The notes under the pieces: generated by a model
Database searches by the model: none
Seen by the model: the letters and a program-made list of their open reading frames with translations, nothing else
What the model was told of the DNA's origin: nothing
Translations under genes and position numbers: made by a program
From: Liolophura sinensis
Lineage: Eukaryota > Mollusca > Polyplacophora > Chitonida > Chitonidae
Direction: 5' to 3'
Length of the DNA stretch: 64,000 bases
Assembly: GCF_032854445.1 (NCBI RefSeq)
Contig: NC_088301.1
Coordinates: 14,566,281-14,630,280 of the forward strand
Shown: positions 1 through 10,800 of the stretch, piece after piece
Position numbering within the stretch: the stretch's first letter is position 1
How the letters are laid out: the number at the start of each line of letters is the position of its first letter

Positions 1-365
1 ACTCCAGTTGGAAAAAGAAGACAAACGATTTAAATAGAAGTGTGAAAGGGGAGATTAGTTACCTCGAGTAAACGTGATGATCACTGAAAAGGGCTTGTTT
101 CAATTGTTGATTAGTTTATTTCAGCACTAAATAAGTCTGAAGTTAATTTTTTCCGCTATATTTATCAACTATTACAGAACTATTATAGCACTGTACACTT
201 CGAGATCTTTTACACAGGGTGAAAATAGTGCGCATTTTTTAACGTCGATGTAATCGGTATATAATCAGTATTAGAGTACACTGTCTGAAGGTGACATACA
301 CTGAGGTACCAAAACAAAAAAAAAAACAAAAAAAAAACAAACAAACATCCTTTACTCAGGCAATA

Positions 366-490
366 GTTTTCAAAATTTCCACAAGCAAATTTATTTATTT
401 ATTTATTTATTTATTTTTCACTTATATGACGGAGGCCAACATCATGGTGGGAGGAAACCGGGCAAAGCTGGAGGCATGCAAATTTAGCAG
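366..490 (-). mobile_element. SINE-1 fragment (3' part)
   Basis: Reverse-oriented tail of the window's commonest SINE. It has a (TTTA)n tract, then 'cacttatatgacggagg' and 'atggtgggaggaaaccggg', which match the same segments of the full copy at 52232-52518. The tRNA-like head is missing. Confidence 0.75.
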
Positions 491-655
491 GAGCTGCTAA
501 ATTTAGCAGGCTGAGGAAACAAAGAAAACGTCTCAAAACTAGCTAACATTATGGTGGGAGGAAACCGGGCAAAGCTGGAGGCATGCAAATTTAGCAGGAG
601 CTGCTAAATTTAGCAGGCTGAGGAAACAAAGAAAACGTCTCAAAACTAGCTAACT
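438..655. repeat. 107-bp tandem duplication, two copies
   Basis: The block from 'aacatcatggtgggagg' to 'aaactagctaac' occurs twice, starting at 438 and 545, almost identical. Each copy carries the short inverted repeat tttagcag / ctgctaaa separated by 'gag'. The block starts inside a SINE fragment, so the duplication happened after SINE insertion. Confidence 0.85.
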
Positions 656-1206
656 GTGCACCAACTCCGCAATTTTTAAACCATCCCTTTTGACGCTTAC
701 TGTTTGCGCAGAACAGTGTTTCATAGTAACGACGGTAGTGCCTTTTTTAAAAACCTTACTGTGTCTCAGCGGATGCCTTTATAGCTGGGAGTTTTGTGTA
801 ACAATGTCAGGATGCCTCAGTGAGCCTAATCGATGAGTTCGTCTAGCTGACAATGGATTGCAGAAATTAACGATAGCGTGACTCACCCAAGGAGTCGGGC
901 CTTGATTGCTTGGAATGTTACGTAAGACGCCCATCTGTAACGAAGTATGCTGGCGGTATTTTTTTTTTTTTGCAGCAAGAGAAATGGAGCGGATTTGCAA
1001 TTGTTATAACGTCCCATAGATTCCAATGTCATTACACATCGCTTCGCTCGTCAACTATCAGAGCCGTGGCGGAAATTAAGAAATGTCAAATTAATCGTGG
1101 AAAGTTGCCCTGGCAACAAACTTTTTTTTTTTTTTTAGAAATCATCAAACCTCTTTTTAGAACAGTTAAATTAGTTGATATCTTATGACAAAGCATCTCC
1201 TGTCCT
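656..1206. other. no gene recognised
   Basis: Unique-looking DNA with T runs near 960 and 1122. Short ORFs on both strands show no family motif. Confidence 0.5.
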
Positions 1207-1302
1207 AAGTGGGAAGGTCTACCATTCACATGCGGATGGTCGTGCCCGGCTTTCTCCTACCATAATCCTGGCCACCGTTGTATCAGTGAAATATTTTCGA
1301 AG
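1207..1302 (+). mobile_element. SINE-1 fragment
   Basis: Matches the middle and tail of SINE-1: 'aagtgggaaggtct', 'catgcggatggtcgtg', 'cctaccataatcctggcc', 'gtatcagtgaaatatt'. Both ends are truncated. Confidence 0.65.
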
Positions 1303-1672
1303 ATACTCTTAGATTTCTTTGTTTGCATTCGGTTTAACGTCTTTAATGACATTATCTTGGTCACGCATTTCCACAGGATTGTCTGAATGCCTTCACAGAG
1401 CTGCATAATTTGAAGGCCAGACATTATAACGGCCACATATTCCCATACATCGTACTCTGATTGGAAAGTCTCATCATGTCCGTTGTTTTAGGTTGTTCTG
1501 ATAACAGATATTCTGAATCTTGACTGATTAACAAGGTTGTTATATGTCTATATTGTAAGCTTGATCAGTTGCTTAACGTGTTTATTAGCATTATTTGGGT
1601 CATATTATATATATATCTCCGAATGGATAATTCCCTGGGCAAGTTCGAACTTTATCATATGTAATTTGTAAT

Positions 1673-1730
1673 TAGGACTGATCACCATGGCTTAATCTAC
1701 ATGCAGGTAGATTAAGCCATGGTGATCAGT

Positions 1731-1734
<4 letters not shown>
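1673..1734. repeat. perfect 28-bp inverted repeat, 6-nt loop
   Basis: The arm at 1673-1700 is the exact reverse complement of 1707-1734; the loop is 'atgcag'. The stem includes 'atcaccatggcttaatc'. The right arm runs directly into the (TA)n tract at 1734. No mismatch is present, so the hairpin is young, is maintained, or is an assembly fold-back. Confidence 0.95.

Positions 1735-1801
<67 letters not shown>
1734..1801. repeat. (TA)n microsatellite
   Basis: An uninterrupted TA dinucleotide tract of about 34 units between the hairpin and the 117-bp tandem array. Confidence 0.97.
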
Positions 1802-1802
<1 letters not shown>

Positions 1803-1805
<3 letters not shown>

Positions 1806-2400
1806 CAGACATCACGCAAGCATATCATATACCAACGGAGAATAGGTACGTCAAAAAACACCAGGTATCATACGAATCACATATTTCTACACCTGTGCTG
1901 AGAAAGGCCATGTCAAAGACACCAGACATCACGCAAGCATATCATATACCAACAGAGAATAGGTATGTCAAAAAACACAAGGTATCATACGAACCACATA
2001 TTCCTACACCTGTGCTGAGAAAGGCCATGTCAAAGACACCAGACATCATGCAAGCATATCATGTACCAACGGAGAATAGGTATGTCAAAAAACACCAGGT
2101 ATCATACGAACCACATATTCCTACACATGTGCTGAGAAAGGCCATGTCAAAAACACCAGGTATAATACGAACCATATATTCCTACACCTGTGCTGAGAAA
2201 GGCCATGTCAAAGAGACCAGACATCATACAAGCATGTCGTGTACCGACCGAGAATAGGTATGCCAAAAATCACCGGGTATCACACGAACAACGCATGTTT
2301 CAAGAAAAACTATGTGGAAGACCCTACACAGATTACCAACCATACATTCCTATCCATGTATCAAGAAAGGCCATGCTAAAGAAACCAGGCGTCAGACGAA
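1803..2400. repeat. 117-bp tandem repeat array with open frame
   Basis: Units start at 'caccagac' at 1803, 1920 and 2037, exactly 117 bp apart, with a diverged unit at 2154 and decayed copies to about 2400. Because 117 is 39 codons, one plus-strand frame stays open from 1895 to 2257 and gives 39-residue repeats with blocks such as VLRKAMSKTPDI and PTENRYVKKH. The array breaks frame in the fourth unit. This may be a coding minisatellite or chance. No upstream exon or recognised family was found, so no gene is called. Confidence 0.85.
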
Positions 2401-2499
2401 TCACACAATCTTACTCATGCCTCGAAAACAACCAGACCTATCCAATTTCCACCTCACGTCACCATTTCTAATAAATTTACAAAACAGAAATAAAAATAT

Positions 2500-3600
2500 G
2501 ATAAGATAACACAGCCATAGATCAAAGTCTGAAGTTTGAAGATCAATTCTTAGAAAGATTCAATATCCTGACAATCTCGTTATTAAAACAGTCGAGAGTT
2601 TAGTGTTTTTGATACCCTTGGGAGGTTTAACTGCCGCGCCTGAATTTTCTCCACGCCTATATGTTGTTTTAAAAATTGAGTGTTTCTGTGTTTTTAAACG
2701 AAGCATTATTAACATGACTTAATATACAATCAATGTACTACTAACAAAGAACTTGGGACAGTAAGGCAGAGAATCGGCCCCAGATAGGTATGATAAGAAA
2801 GAGCAAACTTCAAAATGTTACCACAGTTCGGTAAATTTTCGAATCAGAAGTATAAAACTTGGTCGAAGCGCCCATGAAAGTTATATGGTTATAGAACAAA
2901 TGGTTATTTAGTAAAAAGCTGCTGAAAATGCACTCGCCACCTGTATTCCTATGTGCTGTCAAAGTTTCGTTTTGGTTAACGTTTGTCTTCATGTGCAAAT
3001 CTTAATTTTATAATGTGATCAGTTTTGTCATATTCTGGCAAGTTTAACACCCGTATTTTGGTCAAAGTCTGTAAGGCATCCTGCACAGTACAGTGAACTA
3101 ACGAAGTTACTTTGGAAACTACATAACGAATTAAAAGGCAGTTATTAATGGTTCTTTTTGTCCTTTGGAAACAAACATTTGTGTGCGTAAAAATACATGT
3201 ATAGGCCAGGTTAACTTGTATTAAATAAGTATTATTATGAACCAGAATTGATAAGTATTAATGCATGCTAATACGCAACATGCATGTGTCATCTGTACCA
3301 AAACAAACCCTGAATCCGGGTTGGAAGCGCAAGTGCTTGTCTATTATTCTCTTGCTATGGTATGTGTAATATGTAACGAGGTTATAAGGGTTAAGCTTAC
3401 ATTTCTTATATATTTATTTTTTGGGGGATTTAACCCTGTGCACGGGAATTTTCCAGAGAGTTACATTTATGGTGCGTTGAATTTCCCCAGTCTGCAGAGT
3501 CTAATACTAAAAGCACATTTCAGTGTCACTGGAGTGGGCTAGAATTTATCGATTTTATGGCCTATACATCGCTACACCCGGATATAGGCTCGTTTAAGTA
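2500..3600. other. no gene recognised
   Basis: AT-rich DNA with only short ORFs lacking family motifs. No repeats beyond low-complexity runs were seen. Confidence 0.5.
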
Positions 3601-3620
3601 CATCTTTGCATGGAGCTTAT

Positions 3621-3735
3621 ATTTATTTTTTATTTGATTGGTGTTTTACGACGTACTCAAAATATTTCACCTATACTACGGCGGCCAGCATTGTCGTAGG
3701 AGGAAACCGGGCAGAACCCCTGGGAAACTCACGGT
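3621..3735 (-). mobile_element. SINE-1 fragment
   Basis: Reads 'ttatttgattggtgtttta', 'ctatactacggcggccagc' and 'gtaggaggaaaccgggcag', the reverse-oriented tail and middle of SINE-1. The tRNA-like head is absent. Confidence 0.8.
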
Positions 3736-3934
3736 ATGGAGCTTATAAGCCACGTGCTTGTCATACACCAGGAAAAGAGGATTGAGACAGAACTGAAAAA
3801 CCAGTCATCTTACGAAGGTGGAAACAGATGTCAATCACAGCTAGGGTCAGTTTCGCTTCTGGAGTTAGAAAGCTTCTTGCACTGCATTGGGGCCGATTTT
3901 CCGCCTTACCATACCAGGTCCATTGCTTGCACCC

Positions 3935-4500
3935 CGATAAAACCGCCGACGCCTTACACGACTGTTCCAGCGAAAACGAAGCTTTACAAGACTGCTTCAG
4001 CGAGACAAACCCCTTACACGACTGCTCCAGCGAGAACAACACCTTACACGACTGATCCACTTCTTTAAATGGCATTTAGAAGTTGGATAACAAAACGAAT
4101 ACATGGATCCCAGTTTCTATTATAGTTTCGGTGTAGGTACTAATACCGTCATCAAGCCATGATAACTACTATTTATTTAGTGCGTGACATTTCGGTATGG
4201 GTACTAATACCGTTATGCCATACATGCTTGATAACGGTATCACTGATCCAGCGAGAGCGACGCCTTACTCTACTGATCCAGATAGAGCGACGCCTTACAC
4301 GACTGCTCCAAAGAGAACGACGCATTACACAACAGTTTCATAGAAGCGAATAATTACACCACTGATCCAGCGAGAGAGACACCTTACACCCCTGATCCAG
4401 ATAGAGGGACGCTTTACACGACAATGAAGTAAAATCAATTCAAAATCCATATACAGCCATTTTGATCCAACGAGAACGACGCCTTTTAAGACTGGCCCTT
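3935..4500. repeat. 30-bp minisatellite, interrupted
   Basis: Units of the form 'ccttacacgactgctccagc' recur about every 30 bp from 3950 to 4060 and again, more decayed, from 4240 to 4400. Ten codons per unit keep an ORF open at 3736-4068 (decapeptide TPYTTAPART). A separate direct repeat around 'aaaatcaattcaaaatcc' occurs at about 4430 and 4525. Confidence 0.8.
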
Positions 4501-4559
4501 GAAGATCCATCCTTGATAATGAACTAAAATCAAATCAAAATCCGTGTACAGCTATTTGA

Positions 4560-6000
4560 TTCGCAAAGTTGTAATATTATTTTGTTTTATGCGGAAAGTG
4601 TGTGTGTGCGGATAATGCGAAAGATAAAAACAACATTTTTCTGTCCTTATCTTTCGTTTCGAAATTGTACTTTAACAGCCCACAAAACCCTTTTCGAAAC
4701 ATAGGGCTGAAATGTGTCATTAACACACACTGAGAAAACGGAGTGGACGTTCCCTCTGCTTCCCGTTATCGAAAACAACTTTTATTTTAGACCCACTTTA
4801 TCATGGTGGGTTGCAAGAACGCATAATAGAGAAATGCAGCATTAATATCTGACATTCGAATCTAATCAGATGAGAGTTAAATTTTGTCATTTGTATTTTA
4901 CAGCGTCCAGATATTTGCAAAACAAAACATACAACACATAATTTTGAATTAAATAATTTAATTATAACAGAAGAGTTATTTTAGGAAACTTTTGAGGCAT
5001 ACACATATATTCGGAAAAATAGAGGTACACTAATTTAAGGACATCTCCTCCATGCCAGGCTACCCCTGAGGTAGGGGAGGCCACTCTTGTTACAAAATTG
5101 TATCTGGGAGACTGGATTGAATACACGGTGGAGAGAGTTACATCAGTTCAGGCCTATATTGTGTGTGTGTTGGACGCGACGATTGTCTCAGGCAGGTAAC
5201 GTAGTCATAAGAGCAACGTATTAGTTGACAGCCAGGGACTGGATATGTTCTGGACACGGAATGAAAATGGATATGTTTAACATTGCTATTGATGAACAAA
5301 ACGACAAAAAACAATTTGCGCATAATGACTTATTCACAAGCTTTCAGAAGTGACTTCTCCCATCATCATGTGTAATGGCAAACTGCGAAATGACAATAAT
5401 GTGACATGGTATATATACAGCTTGGAAATGACAAAAAACACATAAAAGCATGCAACTGAGCCATTGTCACCTGAGTGACAGTAAAACGCTGGGTTGTGAT
5501 TGGTCCGAGATATCGTAATTTAAGACAGGTAAGTGTCTTTTCAGGGCCAAACTGTTTTAATTTCGCTACCTTAGATTTGAATTTATTTTCTGGAAATTGT
5601 TAAACGGTTTGGTCAATTACATGCTGTGGGCATTTATTCTGTTGTAAGCTTTTCTTAAGATGTTGTAATTATGAGTGAAAAAATTTATATCAGCTGTATA
5701 TTTGCCTAGATTTGTGAAGTAATGTCCTGATGAGGGTGATTTTGTGGATTTGGGGCGTGAAACTACTTCACCTAGTATAAAGTCCAGTATTAGTGGGTTT
5801 CCTGTGGATAGATTCCACAGTTGAAATAACTTTTACTCCGTATCCCCGCTACAACTCCGGTTATTTGTATGTATAGTCTAAAATTTGGTGGATGCATAGA
5901 CATTACAAAGGAGACGATTAGTCGAGCGTTTCCGATAAAGATTTGTTCGGGCGTATATTTAAATCACCTGAAGTCTTGACCACTTATGGGACAAAGGTCA
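4560..6000. other. no gene recognised
   Basis: AT-rich intergenic DNA. Only short ORFs without motifs were seen on either strand. Confidence 0.5.
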
Positions 6001-6001
6001 G

Positions 6002-6118
6002 GTTTATTTATTTATTTATTTATTTGACTGAGGTTTCATGCTGGATGCTCAAAAATATTTCATTCATACGACGGTGGCCATCTTGATGGTGAGAGGAAAC
6101 CGGACAGAACTGACGACC
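6002..6118 (-). mobile_element. SINE-1 fragment
   Basis: A (TTTA)n tract followed by diverged SINE-1 tail sequence: 'aaaaatatttcattcatacg', 'gaggaaaccggacagaact'. Confidence 0.7.
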
Positions 6119-6361
6119 ATCAGATTACGGTCAGGTTTTTGAATCCAAACAACGGCACTGGCGGGATTAAACCACCGCCTTTCAACAGGATCATCACAAA
6201 CCTCTTGACCTGAAGCTTCAGCCGAACCGGCGAGCTCTGAATTCGAGCCAGCGATCTCATTGGTTTCGGGCCGACGTATTCATTGAATAATTGTTCAAGT
6301 GAAGAAATGACATGGTGATAAATAAGTTTTGTGGTGTTTACAATTGCTGTTAGTCTAATCC

Positions 6362-6692
6362 CACAAACCGCTTCGGTGGCCAAATGGTTAGAGCTTCCGC
6401 CTTAAAGTTGGAAACCCAGATCAAGCCCTGGTTGGATCATACCAAAACCTTTAAAAATTGCACTTGTTGCTGAAAAGATAGAGCAAGGAAACAGGACTGG
6501 TTGACGTGGTGTTAGTCTGGGTTGGGTATCATGTCCGGTATCTTCGGCATGATACTTTAGTGGCGGCAGCACTTTGGCGGCATTGACTCGCCCTGCAACA
6601 AAAAAAGACACTGTAAATGTACACACACCTAACCACTCCTTGTCGTCTTAAAAATCGTAAAGCACGACGTGAAACACAAAGCATACATACAT
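6362..6692 (+). mobile_element. SINE-2, near full length
   Basis: Second SINE family. The head 'cttcggtggccaaatggtta' resembles a tRNA A box and 'gatcaagccctgg' a B box. The body has 'agcaaggaaacaggactgg' and 'gtggcggcagcactttggcg'; the tail has 'gcacgacgtgaaacacaaag'. About 330 bp long and diverged from the other copies. Confidence 0.75.
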
Positions 6693-6699
6693 ATATTCT

Positions 6700-8160
6700 A
6701 TTCCAACAAGCTCTCTGCTAATGGAATTAGGATTGACTGGTCGTTTTTATCCTCCACAGTGCTTTGTTTTAAGATACAAATACTTCATCATATAAATAAG
6801 GGCCATGCAACAACAATCATCGTACAGGACACAATAATAGCCATAATGGATACGGGGTTCCACTTCAATACGCTTAGAGAGGCCCTCTGAGGCCGTTTCA
6901 CAAAACGCAAGGGCTATAACCGTATGACCGGCTACCTGGGCTGGTCGGCTGACAGATTTGTTACAACCCGTATTAGAGAGTAAATATTTGGACCCCGTTC
7001 TGGTCTGTTTTTCTCTACCATAGATTTTTAAGGTTATTCAAGACCCCAGTCACGTTTTGGGTGTGGCTAGAAAGACAGCAAATTCGGCTCTTGTTGTATT
7101 TCATGTTTGAATGTTTACTTTTGGATCGGAGTAAAATAGGAATTAAATCAACGTCTTCGGGCACAGGCAAGTATATTTAAACTACCAACACACACGGCAT
7201 TGATTGTGTCTACTCCTTAGTGTGCATGCACTGCTCTCTACGTTCGCTTTACACGACTGCTAGACACCACTAGACAAACTGGACCTTTGGTATCCGGCTC
7301 CAGTGCCCTTTGATACGCACGTAGGCTTAAATTTCTGCTCAACATTGAAGACTTGGCTTAAAGTTCAATCTGGTATGAAGCCTATAACCAGTTTAGAATA
7401 ACCGGACCCAGCAAATCAAGCCATCTTCCTATATGATGTTCTTTGGGAACAATTCCACACTCCAACAAATAATTACTAGATTTAACATATTTCTCTTGTG
7501 CTTTTTAAATCATCTCTTGTCTGGGTACGCAAACTAGAGACGCCTAGGCAATATAAATTTACATATGCACTGGGCTCAAAATCAACCTGTATCACGTCAC
7601 GATGAAGTATGTTAAAACATTTTACTTACACGCACGCATCACATTTCAGATGGAAAGTTCGTGTATCATGCACGTGTGGTGTAAGAAGCAGCGATTGACA
7701 CTGAACGAAAAAGGCGAGACATCTAAGCAGATTATGGACGTATTTAACCTCAGGCTTAATGACATTTTACTTCAGCAATGGTGTACCAAAGTTCAAAGAC
7801 TGGACAGAAGTATCTATTCATGATGTTCGGAACGGTAGTAAAATGAAGGCCTGTGTGCAGAAACCAGTAGCTGTTTCTGACCTTGACATAGCTTTTATGA
7901 AATCAACTATATCCCTATGACATTTCAACCCATGAATTCCAGAGGACTTTGCTCACCTATGCTAGCTCTTTTTAAATGCCATACACATTCTCAGATGGTG
8001 CATAGTCTCCGTTAAATTTGTCTTGTGTTCTCATTGCAATATTTATTTCTCTGAATTTAAAACTAATAGTAATGTAATTATTACTATTATATGCTCATCT
8101 CCAGCAACCTGTACACAAACTGCTATTAGTATGAATATATTCTAATAGGGTCGCACATTT
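6700..8160. other. no gene recognised
   Basis: Repeat-poor stretch. At 7205-7285 there is one half-copy of the MITE-like family ('ctctctacgttcgctttac'). At about 7347-7400 a segment ('gaagacttggctt', 'aatctggtat') is shared with 18707-18740. Confidence 0.5.
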
Positions 8161-8166
8161 AGTATT

Positions 8167-8432
8167 GTTGAGGGCTTCCGTGGCCGAGGGGGTTACACGA
8201 CGCAATGATCCAGAAGCCTCCCACCAATGCGGTCTCATGTTGGCTTCCTGTCCGGCCGAAGGTGGGAAGGTATTCTAGCAACCTGCAGGTGGTCGTGGGT
8301 TTCCTCCTGGCTCTGCCCGGTTTCCTCCCACCATAATGCTGGCCGCCATAGTATAAGTGAAATTGTACTTAGTATTGAACTCACAGCGACCGCATTGTTG
8401 AGAGGTGTTCTAGCCACTTCAGTCACAAATCC
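8167..8432 (+). mobile_element. SINE-1 copy with head
   Basis: Head 'cttccgtggccgaggggg', then 'ctcccaccaatgcggtc', 'gtgggaaggt', 'ggtcgtgggtttcctcc' and 'cccaccataatgctggccgc'. The right end returns to head-like sequence ('actcacagcgaccgcattg' in reverse sense), so it may be two overlapping copies. Confidence 0.8.
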
Positions 8433-8439
8433 GATTTCA

Positions 8440-9475
8440 AATGATCTGCAAAAGGCCCTTGCATAAAGTAACGTAGAAAGTAACAGTGAATTTTTTCCCC
8501 CCTATTTGCCACTATCACTGCAAATGATAACTGATATTCTGGATTCTATGATTTGTTCTTTTCAATTACAGTTTCTATTTTTGAAATGTTAACATGATAA
8601 AAATTATGTCAGTTTTTCACATACATGGAATTGCATATGTAGTAGTAGTTCTATGGAAACTAGAGAGAATTCAGATTTTTGCTGAGTTCAAAGTGTGATA
8701 ATCCAAGTAATGTACTGTTTCAACCGTGTTTGCTTGAAACAAAAGAAATATATTGTTTATCTCATATACTGAAGTGAAAATATTCGTGCCTTTTCAATGC
8801 ACCACGAGCCACACAACAGCATTCAAAATCTACGTATGAAAAAATTTACATTCTTCCCGATGGGCTTGATCTCTATCATGCTCCTAATTAATCGGATGGG
8901 TTGGGCCCAAATAATGCGAACAGGTAACAACCGACTGGAGATATGATGCGGAAAAACAAAAATAAAGGCGAGACGATTGACAGTCTCCTCCATCAAAACA
9001 TGGAGAAACATGGCGGACTATATACGATTGATTCTCTCTCGTCGTAGGCTTTTTTCACATGAGGAACCCATTTTCGGCCAAGGTAAACAACAAGCGAGGT
9101 GTTTTTCAATAATAATACATGGACAAAATCACTCAGTTGTCTTTTTGTTTAATAACTGTGAAAAAGAGTTTTATTAATAAACATAAAACATGTAGACAAC
9201 CATTAATAGCGGAGATAGTAGGCAGAACTGTTGATAACATCCTCAGCTGTATACTGCCTTGACATCGTTTCAAGTATCACATAAACTTTTGTCCTGAGTA
9301 GTTACGTCCAATTTTTATCGCAAAAGAGAAATCGGACTATTTCGCCTAGGCCAGTGGTTGTACCGGAATGCGTTAGATGTTAATACTAATTAAATATTAG
9401 TATTAATGAATTTTTACATGTAGTGTTTTTTAAATACAAATAATAGTAAACTGTATTTATTATTACTGTTCTGTA
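8440..9475. other. no gene; one palindrome
   Basis: AT-rich DNA. At 9380-9406 there is an 11-bp inverted repeat, ttaatactaat / attagtattaa, with a 5-nt loop. No coding motif was found. Confidence 0.55.
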
Positions 9476-9476
9476 A

Positions 9477-10800
9477 TTAGGGCACACGCGTGTGTTCTCA
9501 TTCTGTAATCAGGGCACACGCGTGTGTTCTCATTCTGTCATCAAGGCACACGCGTGTGTTCTCATTCTGTCATCAAGGCATACGCATGTGTTCTCTTTGT
9601 GTAATTTTCCTTGTACCCTGTACACATCGTTAACTGAACTCCGTAAACAGGGCACATGCAAATCTTCACTGTTACAGTATGCATACATCTGGCTATCATC
9701 TGTTCTGTAACCAAGGGACACACGTATCTTCTCTGTTACAGCAAGAACATACTGCTATCACCTGTTCTGTAACCAGGTGTGTATCTGGTGTGTTACAGCA
9801 TGCACACATTGCTATCACCTGTTCTGTAACCAGGGCACACACGTATCTGATGTATCACAGCATATGCACATTTTTCTCACCTATTCTGTAACTAGCCCAC
9901 TCACGTATATGGTCTGTTACAGCATGGACAGATTGCTATTACCTATTTTGTAACCATCGTACACACGTAACTTCTTTGTTACAGCATGCACATATTGGTA
10001 TAATCTATCACCTGTTATGGCCTGCATATATAGTTCACTCGGTTCTGTGATCAGGGCACACATCTTTTCTGTTACAGCCTGCACAAACACACTGTTATGT
10101 TCAAAGGCACACACGTATCTCATTTGTTACAGTCTGCACACATACCTAACCCTGCTCTGTATTCTTGACGCACACAGGCATCTGTTACGGCCAGAACAAC
10201 TTCAGCTGAGTAATGAGGGCAGCACACACACCAATCTTCTCTTTTGAAAACCGGTACACATATACATTTATATCACCGAACATACGTATTTTTTTTAAAA
10301 AGCCGGTACACATATCTGTAACCAGCGTACACATGCATCTTATCTTTTACAATCCGGCACACACATCTGTTCCATCACTGTAATCAAGGAACACATGTAT
10401 CTTCTCACTTACAATCCGGCACACATATCTGTTCCATCACTGTAATCAAGGAACACATGTATCTTCTCACTAACAGTTAGGGAAAAAAAAACCCTGTTCC
10501 ATCCCTGTAATAAAGGAACACATGTACCTTCTCACTTACAACCCGGCACACAAATCTGTTCCATCCACGTTATCGAAAAACACATGTATCTTCACATATT
10601 CAATCCGGGACATACATCTGTTTAAATACTGTAATCAAGGAACACATGTACCTCCTCTTTTAGGAGCTGCTACGCACATATGTTTCAGCTCTGTAATCAG
10701 AGTACGCATGTATCTTCTTTTTCAGAAGTCGGTACACACATCTGTTTCAGCCCTGAAATTAAGGAACACATGTATCCTGCCTGTACCAGTCACTGAAATC
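9477..10800. repeat. 1.3-kb minisatellite abutting the fucosyltransferase 3' end
   Basis: It starts with 32-bp units ('ggcacacgcgtgtgttctca') at 9481, 9513 and 9545. Diverged units of roughly 55-70 bp follow, built from 'ctgtaaccagggcacacacg', 'tatcttctctgttacagc' and 'gcacacat'. From about 10320 the units carry 'aaggaacacatgtatcttct'. The last unit, 'ttaaggaacacatgtatcct' at about 10758, contains the stop codon and last codons of the minus-strand fucosyltransferase gene. Confidence 0.9.

Noticed and set aside
9477-10800. CRISPR-like spaced repeats
   Set aside because: Units are diverged, differ in length and have no unique spacers; it is a minisatellite in an intron-bearing animal genome.
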